This document shows, piece after piece, positions 1-9,027 of a stretch of 64,000 bases of DNA. Both the position numbers and the translations under genes were made by a program. Below the pieces are notes generated by a model. The model saw only the letters and a list, made by a program, of their open reading frames with translations. It made no database searches and was not told the origin of the DNA. Each line of letters begins with the position of its first letter. Positions within the stretch are counted from its first letter, which is position 1. This DNA comes from Gammaproteobacteria bacterium (lineage in GTDB: Bacteria > Pseudomonadota > Gammaproteobacteria > Steroidobacterales > Steroidobacteraceae). The stretch is taken from the NCBI GenBank assembly GCA_028293765.1, contig JAQGOG010000089.1, positions 62,001-126,000 of the forward strand, in the 5' to 3' direction.

Positions 1-2
1 TA

Positions 3-542
3 GTCGGTTACAGTGTTGCTGAAGAAGCGCTTCGCCTGGAAGTCGCGAAACAATATCCGGAAGTGCACGTCGGTCCCGCACTCACGTGGGATCACGGCGT
101 GCACAGGCTGCAGTTCAACCTCTCCCTGGCGCTGCCGATTCTGAATCAGAATGCTGGTGCAATAGGCGAGGCCGAAGCCCGGCGGGAGCAGGCCGGCGCC
201 AAGCTCGAAGGGACGGTCGACACGGCATACCAGGAGATCGACGAGGCTATCCGCCAGTGGCGGCTCGCTCTTGAGCGGCTTGCCGACGCGCGTGGTCCAG
301 TCTATGACGCTGCTCAACATATCTACGCGGAAGTCGAGCGGGGATTTGAGGCGGGGAGCAACGACCGCACGGAGCTCGTCGCCGCGCGAGTAGCTCAGTC
401 ACTTGCCGAGTTGCAAGTGTTGGATGCGGTGCGTACGGCGCAGGAGGCGCTCGCGATGCTCGAGGATGCCATGCGTCGTCCGCTCGAAGGGCCCGAGGTA
501 AATATCGCGGCATCGACTGCGATGCTGCCGGAGTTGAAGTAG
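3..542 (+). CDS. TolC-family outer-membrane efflux protein, C-terminal part (cut by window start)
   Basis: The frame is open from the first bases of the window, so only the last 179 or so residues are present; the GTG at 63 is an internal codon. The fragment has a beta-strand-like stretch (GPALTWDHG), then NLSLALPILNQNAGAIGEAE, followed by a long Ala/Glu/Arg-rich helix, which is the pattern of the second half of TolC/CzcC-type channel proteins. Such proteins form the outer-membrane duct of tripartite RND pumps. The adaptor and permease that follow on the same strand support this. The substrate cannot be told from this fragment. Confidence 0.85.
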   Translation, partial: VGYSVAEEALRLEVAKQYPEVHVGPALTWDHGVHRLQFNLSLALPILNQNAGAIGEAEARREQAGAKLEGTVDTAYQEIDEAIRQWRLALERLADARGPVYDAAQHIYAEVERGFEAGSNDRTELVAARVAQSLAELQVLDAVRTAQEALAMLEDAMRRPLEGPEVNIAASTAMLPELK

Positions 543-734
543 GGGCCAGGCCAGAATGAGAAGAACTGAGTCAGTAGAACTGCATGACGAGGCCAGCACC
601 ATGAGACACGAATGTTGAAGACAGAGCGTGGATGCGCGCCGGCTGAGGAGGTGCGTGGCAGTGCGTACGTCGCGCCTCTGGCAGGCGTGGTGTTTGGCAC
701 ATCGCCTATTACGGATGCCCGGCCTCAGGCAGCA

Positions 735-1742
735 ATGTCTCATGGCCGCGGTGCGGGCGCCCGGACGCGCGCACTTTGGCTTGCCATTGCATTCGCCTTG
801 ATTCGGACGTTCGCTCTCGCTTCGGCGGTTGCCGTGGCAGGCACAGCGGATGAGGCCGGAGGCGCGACCGAGAAGCAAGCCCCAAAGGCCATCACAGTGG
901 ATGCGGCCGCGCAGACGCGCTTCGGTATCGCGATCACTACGTTGAAGTCGGTAAATGCACCGACGGGAAGTGCGACGACTGCTCGCGTGCTGGATCCGGG
1001 GTCATTACTCCAGTTGGACAGTGAGCTTTCGGCGGCTGCCGCGAGTCTTGTCGCGTCCCGCGCTGAAGCCGAGCGTACGCGGACGTTGTTTGCCCAGGAT
1101 CGAACGGCTTCTGCTCGTGCAGTAGAGGCAGCCAATGCGCAGGAGCAAGCGGATCTGCAACGCGTAACCGGCGCGCAACGGCGGCTCGCTCTCGAGTGGG
1201 GCGGAGCCCTTGCTGAATTGCCGACTAATAGGAGGGCTGTGCTGTTGAACGACCTGGCGCACGCCCGTGCGGAACTCATCCGAGTCGAGCTGCCGGCCAA
1301 CACGCCGGTCCCGAAGCCCGGTTCTACTATCGACGTGCGTGGCGCAAGCGACTCAGCCCTGACGGCAACAGTGCTTGGGACATTGCCGCTCGCGGACTCT
1401 CGGCTACAGACGCGCGGTGTACTTGCTGAATTGAAAGGCGCAGCGGCCAACCTGCCGATTGGACAGATGTTGACAGCAGAGATCCCAGCCGTGGTCGCGT
1501 CCGCCGCCGCGGGCGTCGTATTGCCGCGTTCGGCACTGTTGCGCCGGGACTCCCACGTGTGGGCGTATGTACAAACTGCGCCGACCACATTCGTGCGCCG
1601 GGAAGTCAGGAATTACCAGCCAGTCCTTGCGGGGTGGTTCGTTGCCGATGGTTTTGCGGGCGGCGACCGGATCGTCGCCTCCGGGGCGGCGGCATTGCTG
1701 GGCGTCGAGAGTCCGGCGTCTGCGGACGCGAGTGACGAGTGA
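735..1742 (+). CDS. RND efflux periplasmic adaptor subunit (HlyD/CusB-like)
   Basis: About 335 residues if translation starts at the ATG at 735, which gives an Arg-containing n-region and a hydrophobic signal segment (ALWLAIAFALI). The ORF is open from 612, but those extra residues do not look like an export signal. The Ala/Glu/Arg-rich middle (about residues 110-170) is a coiled-coil hairpin. The later part, with PLADSRLQTRGVLAEL and VVLPRSALLRRDSHVWAYV, matches the beta-barrel and membrane-proximal domains of RND adaptors. It should bridge the upstream TolC-like protein and the permease that starts 3 bp downstream. It is somewhat shorter than CzcB/CusB and shows no obvious metal-binding N-terminus. 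Confidence 0.85.
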   Translation: MSHGRGAGARTRALWLAIAFALIRTFALASAVAVAGTADEAGGATEKQAPKAITVDAAAQTRFGIAITTLKSVNAPTGSATTARVLDPGSLLQLDSELSAAAASLVASRAEAERTRTLFAQDRTASARAVEAANAQEQADLQRVTGAQRRLALEWGGALAELPTNRRAVLLNDLAHARAELIRVELPANTPVPKPGSTIDVRGASDSALTATVLGTLPLADSRLQTRGVLAELKGAAANLPIGQMLTAEIPAVVASAAAGVVLPRSALLRRDSHVWAYVQTAPTTFVRREVRNYQPVLAGWFVADGFAGGDRIVASGAAALLGVESPASADASDE

Positions 1743-1745
1743 CCG

Positions 1746-4700
1746 ATGCTTGCCGCGATCATCCGCTGGTCCCTGCGCTTTCCGGCCGTGGTCTGCGCGC
1801 TGGCAGCGATTCTCACGGTGTACGGGGCCATCGTGCTGGCGCGCTCCAAGTACGATGTCTTTCCGGAATTCGTGCCGCCGCAGGCGAGTGTGCAGACGGA
1901 AGCTCCGGGACTCGTCGCGGAGCAGGTCGAGCTCCTCGTCACTTTGCCCATCGAACAGGCGATTAGCGGCGCGAGTGGCGTGGAGGCTGTGCGCTCCGAG
2001 ACGATCTCGGGTCTGTCCGTCGTTACGATCGTCTTCCACGAGAACATGGATCCGTACCGCTCACGGCAGATCGTCGCAGAGGCGTTGGGAGAGGTCGCTG
2101 CGCGGCTTCCGATAGGGGTCAAGCCTCCCAAACTGACGCCCCTGGTCTCGTCGACAATGGACCTTCTGAAACTGGGTTTCGTCAGCGACAAGCTTTCGCC
2201 GATGGAACTACGCGATCTCGTGCAATGGACTCTTCGGCCCCGGTTGCTTGCGGTGCCCGGAGTGGCGCGCGCGACTTTGTACGGAGGTGACGAGCGGCAG
2301 CTGCAGGTCGAGGTGGAACCTGGCGAGCTCAATGCCCGCGATCTCGCTTTCAGCGATGTGGTGTCGGCGGTGCGGTCCGCGACAGGCGTTCGCGGCGGTG
2401 GTTTCATCGAGACCCCGAATCAGCGTGTGCTCATAGAGAGCCGCGGGCAGACTCTAACACCCGAGGCTCTGGGCGACGCGGTGATTCCTGCGCAGAGTGG
2501 AGCTCCGCTGCGGCTTCGCGACTTCGCCTCCGTGACTGGCGGCGCGGCTCCGAAGTTCGGCGACACGCTCATCATGGGAAAAGCGGGCGTCATGCTGGGG
2601 CTATCGAGCCAATATGGTGCGAACACGCTCGAGGTGACTCGGGCGCTCGAGGCGGAGATTGCCTCATTCAAGCCCGCACTCGCGGCGCGCGGGGTGACGC
2701 TGTATGCGGGGCTGCACAGGCCGGCAAACTTCATCGAGAATGCTCTGAACGGCGTCCGCAAGGATGTTCTGATCGGCGCGGTGCTGATCACGTTAGTGTT
2801 GTTTGTATTTCTGCGCGACTTGCGCAGCGTTGTGGTGGCGTTCGTCTCCATTCCCCTGGCGCTCCTGTCAGCGGTCATCGTGGTGAACGCGCTCGGTTGG
2901 ACGATCAACACGATGACCTTGGGCGGCTTGGCAGTGGCGCTGGGCGTCGTCGTGGACGATGCCATCATCGGCGTTGAAAATATTGTGCGCCGGCTTCGCG
3001 GCGCCCGTGGTCAAGGCGCGGAGACGGCTGAGGGGCGCGGCGCGCGTGAGGCAGGCGACCCGCTTCGGGCGGGCGACGCGCATGGTGTCGGCGATGATAA
3101 ACGAACAAGTGATCTTCGTGAAATCATCCAAGTGGCTTCGCTGGAAGTGCGGGCGCCCGTCGTGTACGCGACCTTCGTCGTCGTCCTGGTGCTCGCCCCA
3201 ATGCTCATGTTGTCCGGCCTGCAGGGCAGCTTCTTTGCGCCGCTTGCGGCGTCGTTCATCATCGCGACGTTGGCATCGCTGGTTGTAGCGCTGACCGTCA
3301 CTCCCGCCGCAGCCTTTCTGCTGCTCACGCGTTCCGACCCGCACGCCGAGCCGAAATGGTTGCTGCGGCTCAAGCGGGTCCACGAGCGGATTCTGCGGCG
3401 TTGGACGGGGTTTCCTCGACGGGTGCTCATTGGCTCGCTCGTCGTGATGCTGCTTGCGGCGGCGGTGCTGCCGTTCTTTGGCGGTCAACTGATGCCACCA
3501 TTTCGAGAGGGTCACTTCGTGGTGCAGGCGGTCGCAACGCCGGGTACCTCGCTCGAAGCCATGAAGGCGCTCGGCACCCGGGTCTCGCGGGACCTGCTCG
3601 CGATACCCGGCATTCTCTCGGTGGAGCAGACAATCGGACGCGCGGAGTCCGGCGAGGACACGTGGGAGCCGAATCGCAGTGAATTTCATATCGAGCTGCG
3701 ACGAATGTCGGGGCGCGCCGAAGCCCGAACGCACGATGCGATCCGCCAGACCATCGAGCGTTATCCAAATCTACAGTCCGAGGTGATGACCTTCCTCGGC
3801 GATCGTTTGAGCGAATCCCTGTCCGGCGAGACGGCACAGGTTGCCATCAACATCTTCGGTCCCGACCTCGATGAATTGGATCGCGTCGCGGATCAGGTGG
3901 CCGCTGCCGTACGCACGGTGCCCGGGGCAGAGGAAGTGCGGGTCAAAGCACCCTCCGGCGCACCTTTTCTGCGGGTGGAAGTGCGGCCTGCGCGTCTCCA
4001 ACAGTACGGTTTCACGACCGAGGACGTATTGGACACCGTGCAAACGGCCTACGAAGGCGCGACCGCGGCCCAGGTTTATGACGCGAACAGGGTGATCGAT
4101 CTGGTGGTGAGATTGCCTGCGGCGGAGCGCATCGATCCGGAGGCAATCGGTGCGCTCCTGGTCCGCGCCCCGTCAGGCGTGACAGTGCCGCTGCGCGAGC
4201 TGACGACGATAACACTGACGGAGGGACGCACTAGCATCATGCATGAAGGCGCCCGGAGGCGTCAGGTGGTTACGGCGAACCCGGCTACCTCGGACGTTGC
4301 GAGCTTCGTGGCGGCGACACGTGGCGCAATCAATCAGCGTGTAAAGCTGCCTGGCACGGTATACCTGGAGTTTTCCGGAGCCGCCGAAAGCGCAGCGCAG
4401 GCGCGCCGGGAGCTTTTATTTCATACGGCGTTCGCCGCTGTTGGGATCATTCTGCTGCTGTCGATTGCGTTTCGGGATGCTCGTACGGTCACGCTGATTC
4501 TCGCGATGGCACCCTTTGCGCTGGTAGGCGGCGTGCTCGCTGTCGCGTTGACGGGCGCGACGCTTTCCATCGGCTCGCTGGTGGGATTCGTAACGCTGTT
4601 CGGGATCGTCGCGCGCAACGCGATTCTGATGATCGCGCACGTGGAGCAGCTCATCACAGTGGAGGCAGCGCCGTGGACGCTGGCGACGGTGCTGCGGGGC

Positions 4701-4943
4701 GCGCGCGAGCGACTCGTGCCGATCTTGATGACTGCGCTCGTAACGGCGTTGGGATTGCTGCCGCTTGCGGCGGGCAGCGGCGAGACTGGACGCGAAGTGC
4801 AGGGGCCAATGGCCCTGGTGATTCTTGGCGGCCTGGCGACTTCGACGCTCATGACCCTCCTGGTGTTGCCTGTTTTGATCTGGCGATTCGGGCCGTTGGG
4901 TGCGGCCGCCACGAGCCCGGAACGCCGCCGCGAAGGCGCCTGA
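1746..4943 (+). CDS. RND efflux permease (CzcA/AcrB superfamily)
   Basis: 1,065 residues, the usual RND length, with two halves each made of a transmembrane helix, a large periplasmic loop and five or six further helices. The fourth helix carries GVVVDDAIIGVENI, the acidic proton-relay motif of RND pumps. It would be the proton-driven inner-membrane engine of the pump encoded with the two genes upstream. Similarity is nearest to CusA/CzcA-type or closely related permeases, but I do not see a clear methionine or metal ligand set, so metal versus organic substrate stays open. After helix four (about residues 418-450) there is an unusually long Gly/Ala/Arg/Asp-rich hydrophilic linker. Confidence 0.9.
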   Translation: MLAAIIRWSLRFPAVVCALAAILTVYGAIVLARSKYDVFPEFVPPQASVQTEAPGLVAEQVELLVTLPIEQAISGASGVEAVRSETISGLSVVTIVFHENMDPYRSRQIVAEALGEVAARLPIGVKPPKLTPLVSSTMDLLKLGFVSDKLSPMELRDLVQWTLRPRLLAVPGVARATLYGGDERQLQVEVEPGELNARDLAFSDVVSAVRSATGVRGGGFIETPNQRVLIESRGQTLTPEALGDAVIPAQSGAPLRLRDFASVTGGAAPKFGDTLIMGKAGVMLGLSSQYGANTLEVTRALEAEIASFKPALAARGVTLYAGLHRPANFIENALNGVRKDVLIGAVLITLVLFVFLRDLRSVVVAFVSIPLALLSAVIVVNALGWTINTMTLGGLAVALGVVVDDAIIGVENIVRRLRGARGQGAETAEGRGAREAGDPLRAGDAHGVGDDKRTSDLREIIQVASLEVRAPVVYATFVVVLVLAPMLMLSGLQGSFFAPLAASFIIATLASLVVALTVTPAAAFLLLTRSDPHAEPKWLLRLKRVHERILRRWTGFPRRVLIGSLVVMLLAAAVLPFFGGQLMPPFREGHFVVQAVATPGTSLEAMKALGTRVSRDLLAIPGILSVEQTIGRAESGEDTWEPNRSEFHIELRRMSGRAEARTHDAIRQTIERYPNLQSEVMTFLGDRLSESLSGETAQVAINIFGPDLDELDRVADQVAAAVRTVPGAEEVRVKAPSGAPFLRVEVRPARLQQYGFTTEDVLDTVQTAYEGATAAQVYDANRVIDLVVRLPAAERIDPEAIGALLVRAPSGVTVPLRELTTITLTEGRTSIMHEGARRRQVVTANPATSDVASFVAATRGAINQRVKLPGTVYLEFSGAAESAAQARRELLFHTAFAAVGIILLLSIAFRDARTVTLILAMAPFALVGGVLAVALTGATLSIGSLVGFVTLFGIVARNAILMIAHVEQLITVEAAPWTLATVLRGARERLVPILMTALVTALGLLPLAAGSGETGREVQGPMALVILGGLATSTLMTLLVLPVLIWRFGPLGAAATSPERRREGA

Positions 4944-5051
4944 CGTTCAGGGGTACGACGAGTCCGGGCGCAGGGGGGCGGACGGCGCTACCCTCAGGGC
5001 GCGCACAGGGTAAAATGGCGCCGCCGCCGCAGCGGTCCCGGGAGTCTCCCC

Positions 5052-5666
5052 ATGTCGCTTTACGGTTTGTCGGTCTTCAGCCTGATTTATGTATTGGCGG
5101 TTGCCGCGCCGGGACCGGGTATTGCGGCGGTCGTCGCCCGGGCACTGGGTCGCGGCATGCGCGGAGCGCCCGCGTTCATTGCCGGCTTCGTGGTCGGCGA
5201 TCTCGTGTGGCTCACTCTGGCGGCCACGGGCCTGGCCATGCTCGCGCAGGCCGCCCATACCGTGTTCGTTGTCGTCAAGTTTGCGGGCGCGGCATATCTG
5301 CTGTATCTGGCCTACCGCTTGTGGACGGCGCCTGCAGGGCCGTTGAGCGGCGCCGCGACGGAGCGCCGGGAGCGGCCGTTCCAACTCTTGATGGGCTCGC
5401 TGGCGCTGACGCTGGGGAATCCCAAGACCATGGTGTTCTTTCTTGCGGTTCTGCCGACCGTGGTCGAGCTGAAACGGCTGTCGGTGGGAGGCTTTCTGGA
5501 AATCGCGTTGGTGATCTGTTGCATCCTTCCGGCGGTTCTCGGGGCCTACACCTTGTTTGCGTCCCGCGCCCGAAAGCATCTCTCCCGGCCGCAAACTGTG
5601 CGTTGGGTGCAGCGTGGGACCGGAGCGGTCATGGCTGGAGCCGCTGTTGCAGTCGCCACCCGGTGA
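5052..5666 (+). CDS. LysE/RhtB-family amino-acid exporter
   Basis: 204 residues with about six hydrophobic segments. The start has the family signature APGPGIAAVVARALGRGMR, followed by a conserved AGFVVGDLVW helix, and GNPKTMVFF sits in the middle. All are hallmarks of LysE/RhtB translocators, which export amino acids or related small metabolites through the inner membrane. It stands alone on the plus strand, 108 bp after the efflux permease, so the substrate cannot be inferred from neighbours. A GC-rich palindrome lies about 50 bp past its stop. Confidence 0.85.
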   Translation: MSLYGLSVFSLIYVLAVAAPGPGIAAVVARALGRGMRGAPAFIAGFVVGDLVWLTLAATGLAMLAQAAHTVFVVVKFAGAAYLLYLAYRLWTAPAGPLSGAATERRERPFQLLMGSLALTLGNPKTMVFFLAVLPTVVELKRLSVGGFLEIALVICCILPAVLGAYTLFASRARKHLSRPQTVRWVQRGTGAVMAGAAVAVATR

Positions 5667-5718
5667 GGCTTCGTTAACACCCCTCCGGCCGGCTTCAGTC
5701 CCAACCGGTCGCGCATCC

Positions 5719-5739
5719 GCGGGGCCGGCCCGGCCCCGC
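5719..5739 (+). terminator. GC-rich palindrome after lysE-type gene
   Basis: GCGGGGCCGG and CCGGCCCCGC are perfect reverse complements separated by one base, so an 8-9 bp hairpin can form. There is no T-tract, so it may be a weak terminator or simply a stable RNA fold between the exporter and the sigma-factor gene. Confidence 0.3.
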
Positions 5740-5789
5740 CGCGGCCCGAATCCACAATATCCGCGACCCTGGACCGTCTACCTAAGTAG

Positions 5790-6377
5790 ATGGACGCCGC
5801 GCTCAGTGATGCTTTGACCAGTTCCGCTCAAGATCGGGAGATCTCCGCCACTGTGCGGCGCGAGCGCGGGCGGCTGCTGGCCTTCATCCGCCGGCGGGTG
5901 TTGGACGCGGCCGAAGCCGAGGACGTTCTGCAGGAGGCGCTCTACGAGCTGGTCGCAGCTCACCGCCTGCTGCAGCCGGTCGAGCAGGCGGGCGCCTGGC
6001 TGATGCGTGTGGCACGCAACCGGATCATCGATCGCTTCCGGAAGAAGAAGCCCGAGTTGTTGGCGGATCAGGCTGTCGAGTTCCAGGAAGACGACGACGT
6101 CGGCGGGTTGGAGGACCTGTTGCCGTCCCCGGATGACGGGCCGGATGCGGTCGCGATCCGCGACATGATGCTCGAAAGGATCGAGGCGGCGCTGAATGAG
6201 TTGCCGCGCGATCAGCGCGATGTGTTCATAGCGCAGGAGCTCGAGGGTGCGAGCTTCAAGGAGCTCGCCGCGAGGTGGAATGTGACCGTGAGTGCGTTGC
6301 TGTCACGCAAACGATACGCGGTTCTGTATTTGAGAGAGCGGCTGCAGGCCGCTTACGACGAGTGGCTCGAGGATTGA
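5790..6377 (+). CDS. ECF-type RNA polymerase sigma factor
   Basis: 195 residues. Region 2 is visible as AEAEDVLQEALYELVAAH followed by GAWLMRVARNRIIDRFRKKK, and region 4 as ALNELPRDQRDVFIAQELEG with a helix-turn-helix (SFKELAARWNVTVSALLSRKR). A Glu/Asp-rich linker joins them. It should direct RNA polymerase to a small regulon. No classical anti-sigma factor is next to it, but a small membrane protein follows 64 bp downstream, and such partners are often found with this subfamily. The signal it responds to is unknown. Confidence 0.9.
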   Translation: MDAALSDALTSSAQDREISATVRRERGRLLAFIRRRVLDAAEAEDVLQEALYELVAAHRLLQPVEQAGAWLMRVARNRIIDRFRKKKPELLADQAVEFQEDDDVGGLEDLLPSPDDGPDAVAIRDMMLERIEAALNELPRDQRDVFIAQELEGASFKELAARWNVTVSALLSRKRYAVLYLRERLQAAYDEWLED

Positions 6378-6441
6378 AGGCCTGCGCAGCTGCGGCAGCG
6401 ACCTCGAAATTCGCAACGTATTCGCATATGAGGAGAGAGTC

Positions 6442-6807
6442 GTGAGAGGTCGTGGTCGTTGGGTGTTTAAAGGAGCCGCGTTCCTCGGGTTCGCGCTCGT
6501 AGCGGTCGCTTTGTTGAGCTTCGTGGTGATGAGCCTGTGGAACCAGCTCGTTCCGAGCTTGTTCAGCGGCCCGAGCGTGAGCTTCTGGCAGGCGGCGGGG
6601 CTTCTGGTGATGACCCGTATCCTGGTCGGGGGCTTCCGCGGCCACGGCGGCCCTCCCTGGGGTGGACGTCACCGTCATTGGAGGAATCACACGCGCGAGC
6701 GTTGGGAGAGCATGACTCCCGAAGAACGCGAACGGCTGCGCGAGAAGTTCAAACACGGTTGCGGCTGGGGTCCACCGGACGACGTGGCGGAGCCCCCAAA
6801 GCCGTAG
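6442..6807 (+). CDS. Small two-helix membrane protein downstream of ECF sigma factor
   Basis: 121 residues from a GTG start preceded by GAGGAGAGAG. Two hydrophobic helices (about residues 10-33 and 45-65, including GFALVAVALLSFVVMSLWN and FWQAAGLLVMTRILVGGF) are followed by a Gly/His/Arg-rich stretch (GGRHRHWRNHTRERWESM) and an acidic, Pro-rich tail. Similar short proteins occur next to ECF sigma genes in other gammaproteobacteria. The His-rich cytosolic or periplasmic tail might bind metal. Function is not known; a role in controlling the sigma factor is an inference from position only. Confidence 0.65.
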   Translation: MRGRGRWVFKGAAFLGFALVAVALLSFVVMSLWNQLVPSLFSGPSVSFWQAAGLLVMTRILVGGFRGHGGPPWGGRHRHWRNHTRERWESMTPEERERLREKFKHGCGWGPPDDVAEPPKP

Positions 6808-6840
6808 ACCGTGGATGGTCATTCTGGCGAGGAGCGCGAG

Positions 6841-7062
6841 ATGAAAACAGCACCACAGCCGCCGGGCTACGCCGGCCGGGCCGAGGCCGGCGCGGCCGAG
6901 TGGACCGGAAGCATGGTTCGAGGCCTGGCTGCGCTGGAGTTCCTGGAGCGCAGCAGCGACATGGCTGCGGAGGCCGTTGTGGCAATGCCTGTTCGCGCCG
7001 CCGTCACCGATGTCAGCGCCGCGGAGCAGGAGCCGGGTCCGGGGCCGAACGCATCGCTGTGA
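6841..7062 (+). CDS. Possible small Ala-rich protein, unknown
   Basis: A 73-residue reading frame starts at ATG 6841, with GAGGAGCGCGAG directly upstream, 33 bp after the small membrane protein. The product is rich in Ala, Glu and Pro, has no recognised motif and no clear membrane segment. It could be the third gene of a sigma-factor operon or a chance ORF in GC-rich DNA. I list it because of its ribosome site and tight spacing. The next 280 bp hold nothing I recognise. Confidence 0.3.
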   Translation: MKTAPQPPGYAGRAEAGAAEWTGSMVRGLAALEFLERSSDMAAEAVVAMPVRAAVTDVSAAEQEPGPGPNASL

Positions 7063-7347
7063 CCAGCCCAGTCGCGAGTAGCGCAGCCTATAGCGCAGAG
7101 CAGCTGCACCTGGATACGAGACCCGGGCATCACGCGCGAGGCCGGGATACCCGGAGCCCGACGAAAAACACGGCCCGATAGACTCTCCCGCCGCTCAAGG
7201 AAGCCACAGCTCCCGGGCCAGTATGTCCTGCTAAGGGCGTCACGGCGCACAACGCGATTCACGACGCTCGCGGAGAGACTTTTTCGCTCGTGGCCGCGCT
7301 TACATTAGCCATTGACGAAGCGCGACTCGAAACTTCAACATCGAGTG

Positions 7348-8073
7348 GTGAAAACTTCCCTGATTCTCGTGCCGGGCCTGCTGTGCGATGAGGTCGTCTG
7401 GGCACACCAGTCAGATGCTCTGGCGGGTGTTGCTGACGTGCGTGTCGCCACGAACGGCGCTCGCGATACCTTGGGCGCAATGGCGGAGTCGATAATCGCC
7501 CAGGCGCCCGCGCGTTTCGCCCTTGCCGGTCATTCGATGGGGGGCCGAGTAGCACTCGAGGTAGTGCGACGCGTGCCGGAGCGCATCGTGGCCTTGGCGC
7601 TTCTCGACACGGGCCATTTGCCTGTCGCGGCGGGTGACGCTGGCGAGCGCGAAGTCGCTGGACGACTTGCGCTGGTCGACAAGGCGCGGCGTGAAGGCAT
7701 GCGTGCGATGGGGCGTGAGTGGATGCAGGGCATGGTCCATCCGACGCGGCTTGCCGATGCCGACCTGGTGAGCACCATTCTCGACATGATCGAACGCAGG
7801 ACGCCGGAGCTTTATGCAGCGCAAACGCAGGCGCTGATCGCACGTCCGGACGCGACACCGGTCCTGACCAGCATTCGCTGCCCCACGCTCGTGCTCTGCG
7901 GACGCGACGATGCGTGGTCTCCACCGCGACGGCATGAAGACATCCGCGATCTGGTTGCGGGGAGCGTGCTGGCGATTGTTCCGGAATGCGGACATATGTC
8001 CACTCTCGAGCAACCCGCGGCGGTTACCACCGCGCTGCGCGAATGGCTCGAGCCAGCCCTTGACGGAGGGTGA
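7348..8073 (+). CDS. Alpha/beta-fold hydrolase
   Basis: About 241 residues from the GTG at 7348 (alternatives: GTG 7345, TTG 7312). An early LILVPGLLCD oxyanion-region strand, the nucleophile elbow GHSMGG, an acidic residue in LVLCGRDDAWSP and a histidine in ECGHMSTLEQP form the standard Ser-Asp-His triad order. It probably hydrolyses an ester, thioester or C-C bond of a small substrate. Its stop lies 4 bp before the next gene, and four genes run together (hydrolase, dehydrogenase, amidohydrolase, quinone oxidoreductase), which suggests a catabolic operon. Confidence 0.85.
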   Translation: MKTSLILVPGLLCDEVVWAHQSDALAGVADVRVATNGARDTLGAMAESIIAQAPARFALAGHSMGGRVALEVVRRVPERIVALALLDTGHLPVAAGDAGEREVAGRLALVDKARREGMRAMGREWMQGMVHPTRLADADLVSTILDMIERRTPELYAAQTQALIARPDATPVLTSIRCPTLVLCGRDDAWSPPRRHEDIRDLVAGSVLAIVPECGHMSTLEQPAAVTTALREWLEPALDGG

Positions 8074-8077
8074 GACT

Positions 8078-9010
8078 ATGACGACGGATATGGGGTTCCG
8101 CAGGATAGCGGTGGTCGGATTCGGCGAGGCCGGCTCCATCCTGAGTGAGGACCTCGCGGCCACCGGTCGCGAAGTCGTCACGTACGACATTCTTTTCGAC
8201 GCCCCGGCAACTCGCGGGCCCATTCTGGAGAAAGCGCATCGCCTGCGCATTCAAACCGCCGACACCCTGAAGGACGCCGTGGCGAACGCCGATCTCGTGA
8301 TTTCGGCGGTCACGGCAGCCTCATCCGCGGCTGTCGCTCGTGGCGCGGCACGTGTACTGCGCGCCGGCCAGATATTTCTCGACATCAATTCCGTGTCACC
8401 CGCGACCCAGCGCTCGAATGCGGACGGGATACACAAGGCGGGCGCAGACTATGTCGAAGCGGCCGTAATGGCGCCCGTTCCCCCACAACGACTGAAGGTC
8501 CCAATGCTGTTGGGAGGGCGTCGTGCGGCGGAGCTGGCCATCGCTCTGAAGGCGATCGGCATGAACGCCACGGCCATCGCCGACGACATCGGCGTGGTCT
8601 CTGCGGTGAAAATGTGCCGCAGCATCGTGATCAAGGGCCTCGAAGCCCTGGCGCTCGAAAGCATGTTGGCGGCACGCCGTCTGGGCGCGGAAAAAGAAGT
8701 GCTTGCGTCTCTCCAGGGCACTTTTCCCGGCATGGGGTGGCAGGACCAGCTGCCCGATTATCTCGTGAGCCGGATCGCCGAGCATGGCCGCCGGCGCGCG
8801 GCCGAGATGCGCGAAGTGGCGCGTACCCTCGAGGAAGTGGGGATCGAGCCGATCATGGCGCTCGCCACGGCAACACGTCAGGATGGCCTCATCGAGGCGA
8901 TGGCCGCGCAGGGCGTGACCTACCCGCGCGGCGCGCCTTTTTCATGGCAGTCATTCGTCGACGCCCTCGGCGCAGGCGGGACGACTCCACAGCAGAATCA
9001 GCAGAACTAA
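8078..9010 (+). CDS. NAD(P)-binding 6-phosphogluconate-dehydrogenase-like oxidoreductase with DUF1932-type C-terminus
   Basis: 310 residues from ATG 8078, chosen because it follows the hydrolase stop by 4 bp; the longer ORF from 7910 only overlaps that gene. The N-terminus is a Rossmann fold (IAVVGFGEAGSILSEDL), then a beta-hydroxyacid-dehydrogenase-like core (FLDINSVSPATQ, VEAAVMAPVPP) and an all-helical C-terminal domain starting near KMCRSIVIKGLEAL. Family members reduce or oxidise hydroxy acids, but the exact substrate is unknown. Neighbours suggest breakdown of an aromatic or phenylpropanoid-like compound. Confidence 0.8.
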   Translation: MTTDMGFRRIAVVGFGEAGSILSEDLAATGREVVTYDILFDAPATRGPILEKAHRLRIQTADTLKDAVANADLVISAVTAASSAAVARGAARVLRAGQIFLDINSVSPATQRSNADGIHKAGADYVEAAVMAPVPPQRLKVPMLLGGRRAAELAIALKAIGMNATAIADDIGVVSAVKMCRSIVIKGLEALALESMLAARRLGAEKEVLASLQGTFPGMGWQDQLPDYLVSRIAEHGRRRAAEMREVARTLEEVGIEPIMALATATRQDGLIEAMAAQGVTYPRGAPFSWQSFVDALGAGGTTPQQNQQN

Positions 9011-9027
9011 CCCGCGGAAAATCGTAA

